A DNA stretch of 10,791 bases from Bacteroidales bacterium (lineage in GTDB: Bacteria; Bacteroidota; Bacteroidia; Bacteroidales; ML635J-15), in the NCBI GenBank assembly GCA_007130555.1, contig SLSH01000020.1, positions 1 to 10,791 of the forward strand. The letters are read 5' to 3'. Under the pieces are notes generated by a model that was given only the letters and a program-made list of their open reading frames with translations, made no database searches and had not been told where the DNA came from. How positions within the stretch are numbered: position 1 is the first letter of the stretch; each line of letters opens with the position of its first letter. This document shows positions 8,210 to 10,791 of this stretch, piece after piece. The position numbers and the translations under genes are program-made.

Positions 8210-9484
8210 ATGTCGTCAAAACTCAGAGATCTGATATTCGTATTAATTTGTATTCTAACTGTAATTGCAGTAATATTTCATAATATCCGTACTGCTACAG
8301 AAGAAGTGTTGTATATTGAAATAGAAACAACAGAACCCGAAATTGAAATCGAAACAAAATACGGTATTCCTATAGAATCTTATAGAATTGAATTTGGAAC
8401 CGTATCAAGAGGAGAAACTTTGGGGGGGATACTTCAAAGGCATGGTATTACAGCTTATCAGGTTGATAAAATTTCAAGGATGCCCTCGGATACTTTAAAT
8501 GTTACACGTATAAATATTGGCAGACCTTATGCCGTTTTTACGGATACAATTACAGACTCTATTCCAAGAATGGATTATTTTGTTTACGAAAACGGAACAG
8601 TATTTTATACGGTATATGATTTTACGAATTATGATACGATTATAATTGAAAGACACAGAAAACATGTTGATACAATAACAAGAAGTGCCTCGGGAATTAT
8701 CGAGTCTTCTTTATGGAATGCCATAGTTAAGGAAGAATTACCATGGGCACTCGCAATTGCAATGTCCCAGGTCTTTGCATGGACAGTTGATTTTTATGCA
8801 CTGAAAAAAGGAGATGCTTTTAAAGTTATTTATGATGAGTATTATGTAGAAGACAATAGCATTGGAATAGGAGATATTAAAGCAGGATTATTCTTTCATC
8901 ACGGAAAGGAATTATGGGCAATTCCATTCGAACAAAACGGTGAAACGGGATATTTTGATACTCTCGGAAATAATACCCGTAAAACTTTTATGAAAGCTCC
9001 TTTGCAATATACGAGAGTGAGTTCAAGATATTCTCATGCCAGAATGCATCCTGTTCACAGGAGACCGAGAGCTCATCTTGCGGTTGACTTTGCCGCCCCG
9101 ACAGGAACTCCCGTATATGCCGCATCAGACGGAGTAATTGTAACCAGAGCTTATGGAGTAGGTCCGGGATATTATATAAAAATCAGACATAACAGCGTCT
9201 ATTCAACTGTTTATATGCATTTTTCAAGATTCGGAAAATATCATGTAGGAAACCATGTAAATCAGGGAGATATAATCGGTTATGTGGGAAGTACCGGCTG
9301 GTCAACAGGACCTCATTTACATTATGAAATTCATGAAAACGGACAAAAAATAGACCCGCTTAAATTTGAACCCCCTCCTGCAGACCCGGTAGATTCTGTT
9401 AATATGAAACGATTTAACAGCGAAAAAAGAGAATGGATTGATAAAATAATCGCTATATCACCGGATTTTTTTGAGAAAAAATAA
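8210..9484 (+). CDS. Membrane-anchored M23 (LytM-type) peptidoglycan endopeptidase
   Basis: A 424-residue zinc metallopeptidase predicted to cut peptide cross-links in peptidoglycan in the periplasm. Residues 7-24 are a single hydrophobic segment near the N-terminus without a clear cleavage site, so it is probably a signal anchor. An acidic linker (about 35-50) follows. Next, about 60-245, comes a region resembling the OapA/Csd3-type N-terminal domains of MepM-like enzymes, with a LysM-like stretch (GTVSRGETLGGIL). The LytM domain is about 270-385. The zinc ligands expected for M23 are present: His289 and Asp293 (HLAVD) and His371 in HLH (369-371), with the further active-site His337 in YMHFS. 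All are intact, so an active enzyme is likely. Such enzymes act in cell-wall growth, shape or separation; the exact bond cut cannot be read from sequence. Confidence 0.94.
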   Translation: MSSKLRDLIFVLICILTVIAVIFHNIRTATEEVLYIEIETTEPEIEIETKYGIPIESYRIEFGTVSRGETLGGILQRHGITAYQVDKISRMPSDTLNVTRINIGRPYAVFTDTITDSIPRMDYFVYENGTVFYTVYDFTNYDTIIIERHRKHVDTITRSASGIIESSLWNAIVKEELPWALAIAMSQVFAWTVDFYALKKGDAFKVIYDEYYVEDNSIGIGDIKAGLFFHHGKELWAIPFEQNGETGYFDTLGNNTRKTFMKAPLQYTRVSSRYSHARMHPVHRRPRAHLAVDFAAPTGTPVYAASDGVIVTRAYGVGPGYYIKIRHNSVYSTVYMHFSRFGKYHVGNHVNQGDIIGYVGSTGWSTGPHLHYEIHENGQKIDPLKFEPPPADPVDSVNMKRFNSEKREWIDKIIAISPDFFEKK

Positions 9485-9495
9485 AAGATTTTATT
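9480..9495. terminator. AT-only palindrome spanning both converging stop codons (weak bidirectional terminator candidate)
   Basis: AATAAAA (9480-9486) and TTTTATT (9489-9495) are a perfect 7-base inverted repeat with a 2-base centre. It covers the peptidase stop and all but the last base of the Yip1-gene stop. With no GC pairs and a loop too tight to form without opening pairs, intrinsic termination would be weak; low-complexity AT sequence could also give this by chance. No better terminator is visible in the 9-base gap. Confidence 0.25.
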
Positions 9496-10111
9496 ATCTG
9501 ATACCGGAAACAGCAGATGCACTTAATCCTAAAAATGTAAAAATAGTTCCCAAAATAATACTGACAATAATTACAGTCACTATAATAACCAAAATAGATA
9601 CTATAATATATATGAGTTTTTTATCTTCAGGCGTTTCCATCATTTTGTCAATACCTATCCATAAAAGGTATATTCCATATAATCCAAAAATTACAATCCA
9701 TGAGAGATAGAAGGAGATGCTTGATATAATACCTGCAACAAGAGCGGGAGTGAATGAATACACTACCAGCTTAAATGCCCTGTTTAAGTCTTTTTTTGAA
9801 TTAAATGATTCTGCCAGCATATTTATTATAAATGCGGCAATAATAACGCCTAATATAGGTGCTAATGTTGAAATTATACCCTGAACTATCGAAGTTCCTA
9901 TTGGAAATGTAATTGTTCCCAAAAATGGCGTTTTTATTCCGAAAAAAGCATATTTAATAAACGTAGCAATCCCTGATAAAATAGTAAGTGGAAGAACATA
10001 CTTAAGAATAAGATCCTGATTGACAGTAACTTCATCTTTTATTTTATCCCACTCTGTAGCTGGTGAAATAATAATTTTTTTAATTCGATTAATCATAGCG
10101 TTTGTATTCAT
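9494..10111 (-). CDS. Yip1-domain family integral membrane protein
   Basis: A 205-residue protein with a short cytoplasmic-looking N-terminus (IKKIIISPATEWDKIKDE), where the P-x-x-x-W-x-x-I pattern is typical of bacterial Yip1-domain proteins. It is followed by about five hydrophobic segments (roughly residues 37-58, 75-98, 117-133, 136-154 and 166-195). The A-F-x-L-x-x-Y-(S)-F-T-P-x-L motif (112-123) is also family-like. It probably sits in the inner membrane; bacterial members have no settled function. The start at 10111 is used here, but Met6 (10096) gives an N-terminus closer to what I expect for the family and is a fair alternative. It stands alone, converging on the peptidase gene and 175 bases from the next gene upstream. 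Confidence 0.82.
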   Translation of the reverse strand: MNTNAMINRIKKIIISPATEWDKIKDEVTVNQDLILKYVLPLTILSGIATFIKYAFFGIKTPFLGTITFPIGTSIVQGIISTLAPILGVIIAAFIINMLAESFNSKKDLNRAFKLVVYSFTPALVAGIISSISFYLSWIVIFGLYGIYLLWIGIDKMMETPEDKKLIYIIVSILVIIVTVIIVSIILGTIFTFLGLSASAVSGIR

Positions 10112-10167
10112 ACAACTTAATTTTTAGTTAATTTTATAAAAAAATAAAAAGTCTCTAAATCTAATTG

Positions 10168-10175
10168 CAAAATTA
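10168..10175 (-). promoter_or_regulatory. Possible -7 promoter box for the Yip1-family gene
   Basis: Read on the minus strand this is TAATTTTG, a match to TAnnTTTG, 56 bases before the start codon at 10111. No TTTG or TTG is seen at the -33 distance, and the region is AT-rich, so chance occurrence is possible. The rest of the gap from 10112 to 10286 shows no gene or strong hairpin. Confidence 0.33.
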
Positions 10176-10286
10176 CTTAAAAAATATTTAGATGATTATT
10201 GTTTAAGAAAAGTTTTCAATAAAGCGATGTGAATAATGAATTTTTATTAAACCTCGATTACGCAAAAAATCATGACACTTCCGTTT

Positions 10287-10791
10287 TTATCTTTTATCCA
10301 ACATATCTTCAACTCTTTCAATTTTACCGTCAACTTCGGGAATTTCAATATTAAGTAAATAAGCTAGCAGAGGATAAATATCAATAACTTCAAACTCGGA
10401 ATGGGTATATCCGTTTTTGAAATCGGGACCTATTGCATAAAAAACAGTATGCATATCTTTATTTTTATTGTCATATCCGTGAGCACCCAGATAGCGTTTA
10501 TTCGGTTTGCCAAATCCTATGCTCCAACTGCTGTCGGCAGCAATAGTTATATCAAGAGTTCTGGGATGTGTGCCAAAATTTAACCGGGGAGGAAGATTCT
10601 CATTTTTCCAGATTCGGATATTTTCTACTGAAGAAAGTAAAGTATATATAGTGTCTGCATATTTCGGTTTAGGTTTAATAAAATAAACGGGATTTGACCC
10701 ATGCCGACGTTCAATCCAATTTATATCAATATATTTTGAGATATCAATGTATCGTTCGGGGTAGATTTGACACATTCCATGGTCGGATGTA
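10287..10791 (-). CDS. Nucleotide pyrophosphatase/phosphodiesterase (ENPP-like, alkaline phosphatase superfamily), C-terminal part, 5' truncated by window edge
   Basis: About 168 C-terminal residues are visible. The frame stays open past the ATG at 10775: the bases up to the edge encode T-S-D-H-G just before that Met, giving the SDHGM motif of ENPP-type enzymes, in which Asp and His bind active-site metal. That Met is therefore internal. A second motif, GAHGYDN, supplies the other conserved metal-binding His, followed by M-x-x-x-F-x-A-x-GPDFK and a V-x-D-I-Y-P-L-x-x-x-L-L-x-I-x-x-P-x-x-DG tail, all typical of the family. Such enzymes hydrolyse phosphodiester or pyrophosphate bonds of nucleotides, or other phosphate esters, usually outside the cytoplasm. 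Substrate, signal peptide and the catalytic Thr/Ser lie in the missing part and cannot be judged. No terminator hairpin is seen after the stop. Confidence 0.9.
   Translation of the reverse strand, partial: TSDHGMCQIYPERYIDISKYIDINWIERRHGSNPVYFIKPKPKYADTIYTLLSSVENIRIWKNENLPPRLNFGTHPRTLDITIAADSSWSIGFGKPNKRYLGAHGYDNKNKDMHTVFYAIGPDFKNGYTHSEFEVIDIYPLLAYLLNIEIPEVDGKIERVEDMLDKR

Noticed and set aside
9471..9710. 79-codon plus-strand open frame after the peptidase
   Set aside because: It overlaps the peptidase end and is antisense to the Yip1-family gene, whose membrane pattern and motifs are convincing.
10773..10775. ATG (minus strand) at 10775 as the start of the phosphodiesterase
   Set aside because: It is the Met of the SDHGM motif; the frame is open to the window edge and the upstream residues are conserved active-site residues.

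Overview
The window is AT-rich DNA that looks like a chromosomal segment of a member of the Bacteroidota (Bacteroidetes). The evidence is a secreted repeat protein ending in a type B sorting domain for the type IX secretion system (T9SS), a PorP/SprF-family protein just after it, a leucyl-tRNA synthetase with the insertion I associate with this phylum, and promoter-like TAnnTTTG boxes of the Bacteroidota sigma factor. The genus cannot be told from the sequence.

Layout. Bases 1-4271 (+) hold the C-terminal ~1,420 residues of a very large modular surface protein that begins left of the window. It has eight ~88-90 residue Ig-like repeats, a PKD domain, three 75-residue four-cysteine repeats, four more PKD domains and a T9SS C-terminal domain. 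A PorP/SprF-family outer-membrane protein (4295-5275, +) follows after 23 bases and probably shares its transcript; the two look like a secreted adhesin and its partner. Next come leuS (5390-8170, +) and a membrane-anchored M23 peptidoglycan endopeptidase (8210-9484, +), each preceded by its own promoter-like box. A Yip1-family membrane protein (9494-10111, -) converges on the peptidase with 9 bases between the stop codons. The right edge (10287-10791, -) carries the C-terminal part of a nucleotide pyrophosphatase/phosphodiesterase-type ectoenzyme that runs off the window.

Working together. Only the adhesin and the PorP/SprF gene form an evident functional unit. The peptidase, the Yip1 protein and the phosphodiesterase are envelope-related but unlinked in any pathway visible here, and leuS is housekeeping. 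There is no mobile element, CRISPR array, rRNA or tRNA gene, and no intergenic gap reaches 300 bases. I see no clearly new system. The most notable material is the internal architecture of the adhesin, above all its strictly spaced cysteine pairs across three different domain types.
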